Source of the DNA: UBA668 sp046052275
Lineage (GTDB): Bacteria > Actinomycetota > Acidimicrobiia > Acidimicrobiales > Ilumatobacteraceae
NCBI GenBank assembly: GCA_046052275.1
Contig: JBJOMQ010000041.1
Span: 1-14,647 of the forward strand
Reading direction: 5' to 3'
DNA length: 14,647 nt
Below the pieces are notes generated by a model. The model worked only from the letters and a program-made list of their open reading frames with translations. It did no database searches and had not been told where the DNA came from. The stretch's first letter is position 1; each line of letters opens with the position of its first letter. The position numbers and the translations under genes are program-made. Shown one piece after another: positions 1 through 6,610 of the stretch.

Positions 1-1611
1 CTCGTCGGGACGGCCATGCTGCTGGGCATCTTCGGCACGCTCGACATCGGCGGCATCAACGAACTGGCGGCGGCCGGCGAGTTCGACAGCAAGCGCATGC
101 TGATGTGGGCTGCGGTGGCCCTCTTCATCGCCTGCATTGGCAAGAGCGGCCAGTTCCCGCTGCACACGTGGCTGCCCGACGCGATGGCAGGCCCTACCCC
201 GGTGAGCTCGCTGCTGCACTCGAGCACCATGGTGGTCGCCGGAGTCTTCCTCGTGGCGCGTATCTACCCCGTGTTCCATGTCGGGTTTGACATCAACCTC
301 GAGGGCCAGATGTTCAACCCGATCGCGGTCATCGGCGGCATCACGCTGCTGATTGCCGCAGGCCTTGCATTCGTGCAGAACGACATCAAGAAGGTGCTGG
401 CGTACAGCACCGTCAGCCAGCTGGGCTACATGATGATGGGGCTCGGCGTTGGGGCGTGGACGGCGGCCGTGTTCCACATCTTCACGCACGCGTTCTTCAA
501 GTGCTGCCTGTTCCTCGCGTCGGGCTCGATCGCCCACACGGCGAGCCATCACAGCTTCGACATGAAGAAGGACATGGGCGGCCTGTGGCGGAAGATGCCG
601 GTGACGTTCTGGACCTGGCTCATCAGCACGGCCGCGCTCTGCGGCGTGCCGTTCTTCAGCGGGTTCTTCAGCAAGGACGAGATCATCGACTCGGCGAAGT
701 ACAACGACTACAAGGTCTTCTACTACGTCGGCATCATCGGTGCGTTCATGACAGCGGCGTACATGACCCGCGCAACGTACCTCACATTCTTCGGGTCGCC
801 GCGAGGTGGCGCTGCGCACTTCGTGGGTGGCCATCATGATGACGAGTCGCATGCCGTGCACGGCGCCGATGCCCACGACGCCCACGACGCTGATACGCAC
901 GGCCACGGCGCGCACGATCACGACGAGCACGACGCTCCCGCACACGGCAAACCACTGCCGTTTGCGCCGAGTGACTCACCGTGGAAGATCACTGTGCCGC
1001 TGCTGGTGCTGGGCGTGCTCGCGATCGCTGCGGGCTACATCAACGCACCGTTGCTCCACATCGAGAAACTGCACGAGTGGCTGCATGGCTCGATCGGCGT
1101 CGAGGTGCCGCCGGCGCCGAAGTTCAAGTGGTCGAGTGCCGCGCCCGGACTCGTGCTCGTCGCGCTCGGCATCGTCAGCAGCCTGCTCATCAGCCGGGCT
1201 GTCTTCGGTTCCGCTACCTCTCGTCTGAAGGGACTCACCGGTCGGATCGCGCCGCTCCGCTGGATTCACACCTTCCTTGTCAACAAGTACTACCTCGACG
1301 TGCTCTACGAGCGGGTCATCGTGCGTGCGGTGGCGTATCCCATCAGCCGTGCCGCCTACTGGGTGAACCAGCGGATCCTCGACGGCGTCGTCAATGGCGT
1401 CGGAGTGTCCGGGAAGCGAGCCGGCCAGTTCGTCTATCGCTACATCGACCAAGGCCTGGTCGATGGCGTCGTCAATGGCAGCGGAGCCACGGCGCGCGGC
1501 GCCGGCGGACAACTGCAGCCCGTCCAGTCCGGCAAGGTGAACCTCTACGGCACGCTGCTCTTCGGTGCTGCAGCCGTGGGTGCACTCGTCCTCATCCTCG
1601 TCAACAGCTAA
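1..1611 (+). CDS. nuoL: NADH-quinone oxidoreductase subunit L (5'-truncated by window edge)
   Basis: NuoL is the most distal antiporter-like membrane subunit of respiratory complex I and carries the long lateral helix. The reading frame is open from base 1, so the true start lies upstream; by comparison with E. coli NuoL about 180 N-terminal residues are missing. The visible part starts in the helix before GKSGQFPLHTWLPDAMAGP, whose lysine (142-144) matches the conserved proton-channel Lys of TM7. It continues with LLHSSTMVVAG (His at 217-219) and NDIKKVLAYSTVSQLGYMMM. A hydrophilic loop at about 826-954 is very rich in His and Asp, an insert absent from E. coli NuoL. The C-terminal part has KYYLDVLYERV, two copies of a DGVVNG element, and a last TM helix. 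The stop is followed 12 bp later by nuoM, with aaggga as its ribosome-binding site. The identity is secure. Confidence 0.97.
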   Translation, partial: LVGTAMLLGIFGTLDIGGINELAAAGEFDSKRMLMWAAVALFIACIGKSGQFPLHTWLPDAMAGPTPVSSLLHSSTMVVAGVFLVARIYPVFHVGFDINLEGQMFNPIAVIGGITLLIAAGLAFVQNDIKKVLAYSTVSQLGYMMMGLGVGAWTAAVFHIFTHAFFKCCLFLASGSIAHTASHHSFDMKKDMGGLWRKMPVTFWTWLISTAALCGVPFFSGFFSKDEIIDSAKYNDYKVFYYVGIIGAFMTAAYMTRATYLTFFGSPRGGAAHFVGGHHDDESHAVHGADAHDAHDADTHGHGAHDHDEHDAPAHGKPLPFAPSDSPWKITVPLLVLGVLAIAAGYINAPLLHIEKLHEWLHGSIGVEVPPAPKFKWSSAAPGLVLVALGIVSSLLISRAVFGSATSRLKGLTGRIAPLRWIHTFLVNKYYLDVLYERVIVRAVAYPISRAAYWVNQRILDGVVNGVGVSGKRAGQFVYRYIDQGLVDGVVNGSGATARGAGGQLQPVQSGKVNLYGTLLFGAAAVGALVLILVNS

Positions 1612-1623
1612 AGGGAACCGCAG

Positions 1624-3180
1624 ATGATCCAAGAACAGCAATGGCTCCTCAGCCTCGGCACCTTCCTGCCGATGGCTGGCGTGCTGGTGATGCTCTTCAT
1701 CCCGAAGAAGAACGAGCTGCTCGCCAAGGAAGTTGCCCTTGTCACCGCCGTCGCGACGGTGCTGGTCGGCATCTACACCCTGGTGCAGTTCGACTATTCG
1801 GCCGCCGAGAAGCTGCAGTTCTTCACGACGAATGACTGGATCACGCCAATCAAGGCCACGTACACGATCGGTCTCGACGGCATCAGCCTCCCGCTGTACT
1901 TCCTCTCGATGGTCATCACCCTGCTCGTGATGATCTACTCGTGGGACCATGTGCCCGAGCCGGGCAACGCCAAGGCGTTCTTCATCCTGATGCTGGTGCT
2001 GCAGACCGGAATGGCGGGCACGTTCATCGCCCAGGACCTCATTCTCTTCTTCGTGTTCTTCGAGGTCGTCCTCCTGCCGATGTACTTCATGATCGGCGTG
2101 TGGGGCGGCGAGAACCGCCAGTACGCGTCGCTGAAGTTCTTCCTCTACACGATGTTCGGCTCGGCCCTGATGCTCGTGGCCTTCATCGCCCTCTTCATCA
2201 AGACAGGCAGCGAGTCGTTCTCGCTGCCGTACCTCATCGAGAACGGCGCCGAGGTCGCCCGCACGGCGCAGATGTGGATCTTCGCCGGCATGTTCATCGG
2301 CTTCGCCGTGAAGGTGCCGATGTTCCCGTTCCACACGTGGCTGCCAGATGCCCATACTCAGGCACCCACGCAGGGATCGGTGATCCTTGCAGCGATCCTC
2401 CTGAAGCTCGGCACATATGGCTTCGTGCGCATCGCCATCCCGACGTTGCCTGAGGCTGCTCCAGAATGGGCACCCGTCATCGCAGTGCTCGCCGCCATCG
2501 GCATCATCTACGGCGCCCTTGGCTGCCTCGCCCAGACCGACATGAAGCGGCTCATCGCCTTCTCGTCGGTGGCCCACATGGGCTTCGTCATGCTCGGCAT
2601 CAGCACGCTCACACCGCTGGGCATCAACGCTGCGCTGTTCGGCATGGTCGCCCACGGCCTGATCACCGGAATGCTCTTCTTTGTCGCAGGCTCGGTGAAG
2701 GAGCGATACCACACGCTCGAGATCGCCCGCCTCCGCGGCATGCTCGTCCAGTTGCCCAAGCTCGGCTGGATCCTCGGCTTCTGTGCGATGGCTTCGCTCG
2801 GACTTCCCGGCCTTGCCGGATTCTGGGGCGAGTTCCCCGCCATCCTCAGCGCCTGGAATCCGGCTGAAGGGCTCAGTCTCGGCTTGTTCCGCACCATCAC
2901 TGTGATCGCTGCCCTTGGCACAGTGCTCGCCGCTGCGTACCTGCTGTGGCTCTACCAGCGCACTGCATTCGGTACGCCCAATCCTGAGTTCGCCGGGCAC
3001 GACGGCCACGGAAGCCACCATGGTGACGGGCACGGCCACGGCGACGGCATGCCCGACGTGAATCGCTTCGAGTGGACCGCATGGATCCCGCTGCTCGTGG
3101 CGATCGTCGTCTTCGGCGTCTACCCGCAGCTGATGTTCAAGGTGATGGATCCGGCTGTCACTGCGATCTTCGGGAAGTGA
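1624..3180 (+). CDS. nuoM: NADH-quinone oxidoreductase subunit M
   Basis: NuoM is the second antiporter-like, proton-translocating membrane subunit of complex I. The protein has 518 residues, close to the usual length (about 500), with roughly 14 hydrophobic segments. Residues known to matter in the family are visible: Glu147 in FFVFFEVVLLPMYF (TM5 Glu), Lys230 in FAVKVPMFPFHTWLPDAHTQ (TM7 Lys) and Lys261 in AAILLKLGTYG (TM8 Lys). A short His/Gly/Asp-rich loop near residues 459-475 precedes the last membrane helix and mirrors the longer His-rich loop in NuoL. The ATG at 1624 follows the SD-like aaggga with good spacing, and only 12 bp separate it from nuoL. The gap to nuoN is 4 bp, so the three genes are almost certainly one transcript. 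Confidence 0.98.
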   Translation: MIQEQQWLLSLGTFLPMAGVLVMLFIPKKNELLAKEVALVTAVATVLVGIYTLVQFDYSAAEKLQFFTTNDWITPIKATYTIGLDGISLPLYFLSMVITLLVMIYSWDHVPEPGNAKAFFILMLVLQTGMAGTFIAQDLILFFVFFEVVLLPMYFMIGVWGGENRQYASLKFFLYTMFGSALMLVAFIALFIKTGSESFSLPYLIENGAEVARTAQMWIFAGMFIGFAVKVPMFPFHTWLPDAHTQAPTQGSVILAAILLKLGTYGFVRIAIPTLPEAAPEWAPVIAVLAAIGIIYGALGCLAQTDMKRLIAFSSVAHMGFVMLGISTLTPLGINAALFGMVAHGLITGMLFFVAGSVKERYHTLEIARLRGMLVQLPKLGWILGFCAMASLGLPGLAGFWGEFPAILSAWNPAEGLSLGLFRTITVIAALGTVLAAAYLLWLYQRTAFGTPNPEFAGHDGHGSHHGDGHGHGDGMPDVNRFEWTAWIPLLVAIVVFGVYPQLMFKVMDPAVTAIFGK

Positions 3181-3184
3181 ACTG

Positions 3185-4702
3185 ATGCTCGCTGCGTCGC
3201 TCGCCGAGTTCGTCACGCCCACCATCGACTATCACGCGCTTGCGCCCGAGATCATCCTTGCGCTCGGCATCTGCGCAGTGCTCCTGGTCGATCTCTTCGT
3301 GACCGAGCGGCAGCGGTGGATCACCGGGATGCTCTCCGGCCTCGTCCTCCTCGGCTCGGTCGTCCCTGTCGTCACGCTCGCGGTGCTCACCGACGACGCC
3401 CGCAGCCTGTTCGACGGCCGCTACGTGATCGACGACTTCTCCCTTGCGCTCAAGGCACTCTTTCTGCTCGCCGGCTACGTGGTCGTGCTGCTGAGCACCA
3501 ACGAGATGGAGGAGGGCCACTACTACCAGGGCGAGTACTACCTGCTGATGCTCACGAGCGTGCTCGGCATGGTGATGATGGCCAGCAGCCGCGACCTCGT
3601 CAGTGTGTTCGTCGCCCTCGAGTTCCTCTCGATCCCGGCATACATGATGGCGGCGTGGCGCAAGCGAGACGCGCTGAGCAACGAGGCAGGCGTGAAGTAC
3701 TACCTCCTCGGTGTGTTTGCCAGCGCTGTGCTGCTGTACGGCATGAGCCTGCTGTTCGGCATCGCCGGCAGTACCAAGCTGGTCGACATCGGGGCAGCCA
3801 TCGACGTGTCGGCTGGCGGCAGCGGCGTCGGCCTGCAGGTGCTCGCCATCGTGTTTGTCATCGCCGGCTTTGCCTTCAAGGTGAGTGCTGTGCCGTTCCA
3901 TACCTGGGCTCCCGACACCTACCAGGGTGCGCCGACCCCGGTCACGGCGTTCCTCAGCGTTGCGTCGAAGGCGGCTGGCTTCATCGGCATCGTGTCGATG
4001 GTGTACATCGCGTTCCCGGGTGCAGCCGACGTGTACCAGCCGTTCATGTGGGCGCTCGCGGCGCTGACGATGACGGTGGGAAACCTGCTGGCCCTGAAGC
4101 AGACCAACATTGTCCGCATGCTCGCGTACTCGAGCGTCAGTCAGGGTGGCTTCATCCTGATGCCGCTCGCCGTGGCCGGCACCGGCGACTCGGCTGGCCC
4201 GGCGCTGAAGGCCGTCGTCGTCTATCTCTTGCTCTATGCCGCCACGAATCTCGGGGCGTTCGCCGTGGTGATCGCCGTGTCGCGGACCACCCAGAGCGGC
4301 GAGATCAGCAGCTTCGGCGGGCTGTTCTCGTATGCGCCGGGTCTGACCGTGCTGATGACGCTGTTCCTCGCTTCGCTCGCCGGCATTCCACCGCTCAGCG
4401 GCTGGTACGCCAAGTTCGGTGCCTTCACTGCCGTGGTGGATGCGGGTGGTCCGTGGGGCTACAGCATCGCAGTGATCGGGGCGGTGAATGCCGTCGTTGC
4501 CTCGGCGTACTACATCACGGTGATGCGCGAGATGTGGATGAAGCCGGCCCCCGAGGGCCGCAGCACGCTGGTGCGGGTGCCTGCGCCGGTGACCGCAGCG
4601 CTGGCGCTCTGCTGCGCCGCCACCGTGGTTCTCGGCGTGTTGCCCGGACTGGTGGCGCGTTTCGGCGACCTTGCCGATCTCACCGGTGCCTTCGGCGGCT
4701 GA
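3185..4702 (+). CDS. nuoN: NADH-quinone oxidoreductase subunit N
   Basis: NuoN is the third antiporter-like proton-pumping subunit of complex I, next to the quinone-side membrane subunits. The 505-residue protein has the expected series of membrane helices. Key positions: Glu146 in FVALEFLSIPAYMMAAW (TM5 Glu), Lys232 in FAFKVSAVPFHTWAPDTYQG (TM7 Lys), Lys262 in SVASKAAGFIG (TM8 Lys), and a later KQTNIVRMLAYSSVSQGGF segment typical of the family. The ATG at 3185 lies 4 bp after the nuoM stop and is preceded by gggaag (3172-3177) at 7 nt, a good SD. The 3' end overlaps the next gene, a MidA-type methyltransferase, which suggests translational coupling. Unlike NuoL and NuoM, it has no His-rich loop. 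Confidence 0.97.
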   Translation: MLAASLAEFVTPTIDYHALAPEIILALGICAVLLVDLFVTERQRWITGMLSGLVLLGSVVPVVTLAVLTDDARSLFDGRYVIDDFSLALKALFLLAGYVVVLLSTNEMEEGHYYQGEYYLLMLTSVLGMVMMASSRDLVSVFVALEFLSIPAYMMAAWRKRDALSNEAGVKYYLLGVFASAVLLYGMSLLFGIAGSTKLVDIGAAIDVSAGGSGVGLQVLAIVFVIAGFAFKVSAVPFHTWAPDTYQGAPTPVTAFLSVASKAAGFIGIVSMVYIAFPGAADVYQPFMWALAALTMTVGNLLALKQTNIVRMLAYSSVSQGGFILMPLAVAGTGDSAGPALKAVVVYLLLYAATNLGAFAVVIAVSRTTQSGEISSFGGLFSYAPGLTVLMTLFLASLAGIPPLSGWYAKFGAFTAVVDAGGPWGYSIAVIGAVNAVVASAYYITVMREMWMKPAPEGRSTLVRVPAPVTAALALCCAATVVLGVLPGLVARFGDLADLTGAFGG

Positions 4703-5723
4703 CCCGGTCATCGCCGAGGTTGGGGCTCGTCGAGCAGAGCTCGGCGGGCCGCTCCGCTTCGACGAGTATCTCGACATTGCGCTGTACGGGCCTCATGGCT
4801 TCTATCAGCAGGCTGGTCGTGCGGGCCGTCGTGGCGACTTCCTGACGTCGCCCGAGGTCGGGCCGCTGTTCGGCGAGGTGCTTGCCCGATGGCTTGCCGC
4901 CGAACTCGATGCGCTTGGTGAGCCAGAGCAGTCGATCGTCGTCGAGGTTGGGGCAGGACCGGGAACCCTTGCCCGCAGCGTGCTGCAGGCGGCACCGCAC
5001 CTGGCGGGTCGCTACGTGGCAGTCGAGCGGTCCGATGCGCAACGGGCTCTGCACCCAACAGGCGTGCGCTCGGACGCAGAGCTGCCGACTGGCACGTTCC
5101 ACGGCGTCGTCATCGCCAACGAACTGCTCGACAACCTGCCGTTCCGGCTCGCTGTGCGCGATGGCGGGTGGCGCGAGGCCTACGTCGACGTCGATCGCAA
5201 CGGCGCGCTCATCGAGGTGCTGCTGCCAGCGCCGCCCGAGTGGGCGTGGCTGCCGAGCGGCGCTGCACACGGGGCACGCCTGCCGGTGCAGTATCGGGCG
5301 GCGGACTGGGTCCGTACGGTGACCTCGCGCCTCAGCGCCGGTGTCGTGCTGGCTGTCGACTACTGCGTGCCGACGACCGCTGAGCTGCTGAGCCGGCCCT
5401 GGCGGACGTGGCTGCGCACATATCGCGGGCACGAGCGGGGCGCGCACTACCTCCGCGATCCCGGTCAGCAGGACATCACCGCCGACGTCTGCCTCGACCA
5501 GCTACCGGAAGCGGATGCCGTACGCACCCAGATGCAATTCCTCAGACGGTGGGGTATCGACGAACTCGTCGACGAGGGACGTGTGGCGTGGGAGCGGTCG
5601 GCGTCGAAGCCCGATCTCGCCGCCCTGCGCATGCGCAGCCGCGTCCGCGAGGCCGAGACCCTGCTCGACCCGTCCGGGCTCGGCAGCTTCGTCGTGGTCG
5701 AGTGGAGAACCCACCCCCAGTGA
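4686..5723 (+). CDS. MidA/NDUFAF7-family SAM-dependent methyltransferase (probable complex I assembly factor)
   Basis: Class I SAM-dependent methyltransferase of the MidA/NDUFAF7 family (Pfam Methyltransf_28, DUF185). Visible family signatures: the N-terminal GPLRFDEYLDIALYGPHGFY followed by GDFLTSPEVGPLFGE (residues about 21-64), SAM-binding motif I VVEVGAGPGTLA (about 85-96), ANELLDNLP (144-152), VLAVDYCVP, and the late TYRGH ... DPGQQDITADV block. Mitochondrial NDUFAF7 symmetrically dimethylates an arginine of NDUFS2 (the NuoD counterpart) during complex I assembly; a matching role for this protein is inference from family plus location. No good SD is visible. I chose the GTG at 4686, which gives a family-typical 20 residues before GPL and overlaps nuoN by 17 nt; a TTG at 4671 in the same frame is the alternative. 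Either start implies coupling to nuoN. A hairpin lies 11 bp after the stop. Confidence 0.88.
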   Translation: MPSAADPVIAEVGARRAELGGPLRFDEYLDIALYGPHGFYQQAGRAGRRGDFLTSPEVGPLFGEVLARWLAAELDALGEPEQSIVVEVGAGPGTLARSVLQAAPHLAGRYVAVERSDAQRALHPTGVRSDAELPTGTFHGVVIANELLDNLPFRLAVRDGGWREAYVDVDRNGALIEVLLPAPPEWAWLPSGAAHGARLPVQYRAADWVRTVTSRLSAGVVLAVDYCVPTTAELLSRPWRTWLRTYRGHERGAHYLRDPGQQDITADVCLDQLPEADAVRTQMQFLRRWGIDELVDEGRVAWERSASKPDLAALRMRSRVREAETLLDPSGLGSFVVVEWRTHPQ

Positions 5724-5734
5724 GCAGGCATGAG

Positions 5735-5754
5735 CGCAGGGCGTTCACCCTGCG
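5735..5754 (+). terminator. Hairpin ending the nuo-methyltransferase operon
   Basis: A perfect 7-bp inverted repeat, CGCAGGG / CCCTGCG, with a 6-nt loop lies 11 bp after the methyltransferase stop. No T-tract follows, which is common for actinobacterial terminators. It sits before the separate promoter candidate of the next gene, which fits an operon end. Confidence 0.5.
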
Positions 5755-5799
5755 AAGAGTGGTGACGTCGGCACGGAGCGGGAGCCTCACCCTCGTGTT

Positions 5800-5827
5800 T
5801 TGTGCCGGCTACGCAGTGCGTTATTGT
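5800..5827 (+). promoter_or_regulatory. Candidate promoter of the LPXTG protein gene
   Basis: A -35-like TTGTGC (5800-5805) and a -10-like TATTGT (5822-5827, fitting TANNNT) are 16 bp apart. They lie in the one locally AT-richer patch of this intergenic region, after the operon hairpin. A start site near 5834 would leave a short leader holding the SD gagggag (5844-5850). Confidence 0.4.
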
Positions 5828-5856
5828 TCGATCAGGCAACATCGAGGGAGACGATG

Positions 5857-6549
5857 ATGAACATCACCGCAAAGCGACTGGCCGTTGCATCGGCGCTCAT
5901 TGGAATCGGAATTATTTCTGGCGTGGGCGGGGGCACCTCGGGCGCTGACGGCACGCTGTACCAGGGCAATGTCACGACGTGCGCCCAGGTCGGCTTGGGC
6001 GACTATCTCGATACAGGTCTGCTCGCGAGCACCGACGGCGACTACTCGAACGCCTACTTCTCGTGGACGATCTCCGGCGGCAACACCACCATCGACATCA
6101 CCGACACGGCGTACAACGCCATCATCCAGTCCGTCGTGGTGAAGGCGGGCAACGCCTACTACGTGTACTCGTCGCCGGAGCCGGGCATGACCGGCCCGCT
6201 GACCGGCCGGGGCGTCACCCCGCGGATCAGCCATTGGTTCATCTGCTACGAGCTGGGTCCCACCACCACGTCGTCGAGCACGACCACCACGTCGACCACC
6301 ACGACCAGCACGGTGCCGTCGTCGTCCAGCACGAGCACGTCGACGACGAGCACGAGCACCAGCACGACAACCCCGGGCGCCACCAGTACGACACTGCGGG
6401 CAACGACAACGACCGCTGTCGACGTGCAGCCGCCCTTCAACCCCGACCTGCCCGACACCGGTGGTGCCAGCGGCGGGTTGCTGAGCCTGGCAGCGCTGCT
6501 CACCGGCATCGGGGCGTTCCTGAGGGCGCTCATCCGCCGTCCGGCCTGA
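5857..6549 (+). CDS. Small secreted LPXTG-anchored Ser/Thr-rich surface protein
   Basis: Predicted cell-wall protein of 230 residues; specific function unknown. Order of parts: a signal peptide (AKRLAVASALIGIGIISGV, ending near GADG), then a compact domain of about 100 residues with two Cys (VTTC and HWFICYE). This ends in ISHWFICYEL, which resembles a short ISHV-x-FC-type motif I recall from other actinobacterial wall proteins. A low-complexity Thr/Ser stalk follows (about 135-187), then LPDTG (198-202), a hydrophobic helix and a RR-containing tail, a standard sortase sorting signal. ATG 5857 is 6 nt from the SD gagggag; ATG 5854 is also possible, while a GTG at 5800 in frame would add a non-signal extension and overlap the promoter candidate. 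No sortase gene is in the window. A GC hairpin follows the stop, so the gene seems to be a single-gene unit. Confidence 0.85.
   Translation: MNITAKRLAVASALIGIGIISGVGGGTSGADGTLYQGNVTTCAQVGLGDYLDTGLLASTDGDYSNAYFSWTISGGNTTIDITDTAYNAIIQSVVVKAGNAYYVYSSPEPGMTGPLTGRGVTPRISHWFICYELGPTTTSSSTTTTSTTTTSTVPSSSSTSTSTTSTSTSTTTPGATSTTLRATTTTAVDVQPPFNPDLPDTGGASGGLLSLAALLTGIGAFLRALIRRPA
6259..6420 (+). repeat. Low-complexity Thr/Ser codon repeat (stalk of LPXTG protein)
   Basis: This stretch consists almost wholly of ACC/ACG/AGC/TCG codons in imperfect short runs and encodes the Ser/Thr stalk between the folded domain and LPDTG. Such a tract can change length by slippage or recombination. It is coding and in frame here; the Val-rich reading on the opposite strand is only its complement. 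Confidence 0.8.
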
Positions 6550-6562
6550 CGAATAGGGGATT

Positions 6563-6577
6563 GGCGGCGCAGCCGCC
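6563..6577 (+). terminator. GC hairpin after the LPXTG gene
   Basis: An all-GC 6-bp stem, GGCGGC / GCCGCC, with a 3-nt loop (GCA) begins 13 bp after the stop of the surface-protein gene. No T-tract follows. It lies just before the candidate kup promoter and could separate the two units. Confidence 0.4.
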
Positions 6578-6597
6578 CACGTCATCAGCCGACCAAC

Positions 6598-6603
6598 TAG
6601 CGT
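6598..6603 (+). promoter_or_regulatory. Candidate -10 element for leaderless kup
   Basis: TAGCGT fits TANNNT and ends 7 nt before the GTG start of kup. No SD is present in front of the GTG, so transcription probably begins at or next to the start codon. No clear -35 hexamer is visible. Confidence 0.45.
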
Positions 6604-6610
6604 CGCCCCA

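Noticed and set aside
976..4777. Two long minus-strand open frames (976-3225, 749 codons; 3158-4777, 539 codons) opposite nuoL, nuoM and nuoN
   Set aside because: Their products are dominated by His, Arg, Glu, Asp and Ala with no recognisable motif, as expected from the complement of GC-rich, codon-biased genes; the plus-strand genes are certain.
5800..5856. GTG 5800 as start of the LPXTG protein
   Set aside because: It would put extra residues before the signal peptide, overlap the -35/-10 candidates and ignore the good SD before ATG 5857.
6246..6533. Minus-strand open frame encoding a Val/Asp/Leu-rich protein opposite the surface-protein stalk
   Set aside because: It is the complement of Thr/Ser codon repeats and has no plausible start signals or motif.
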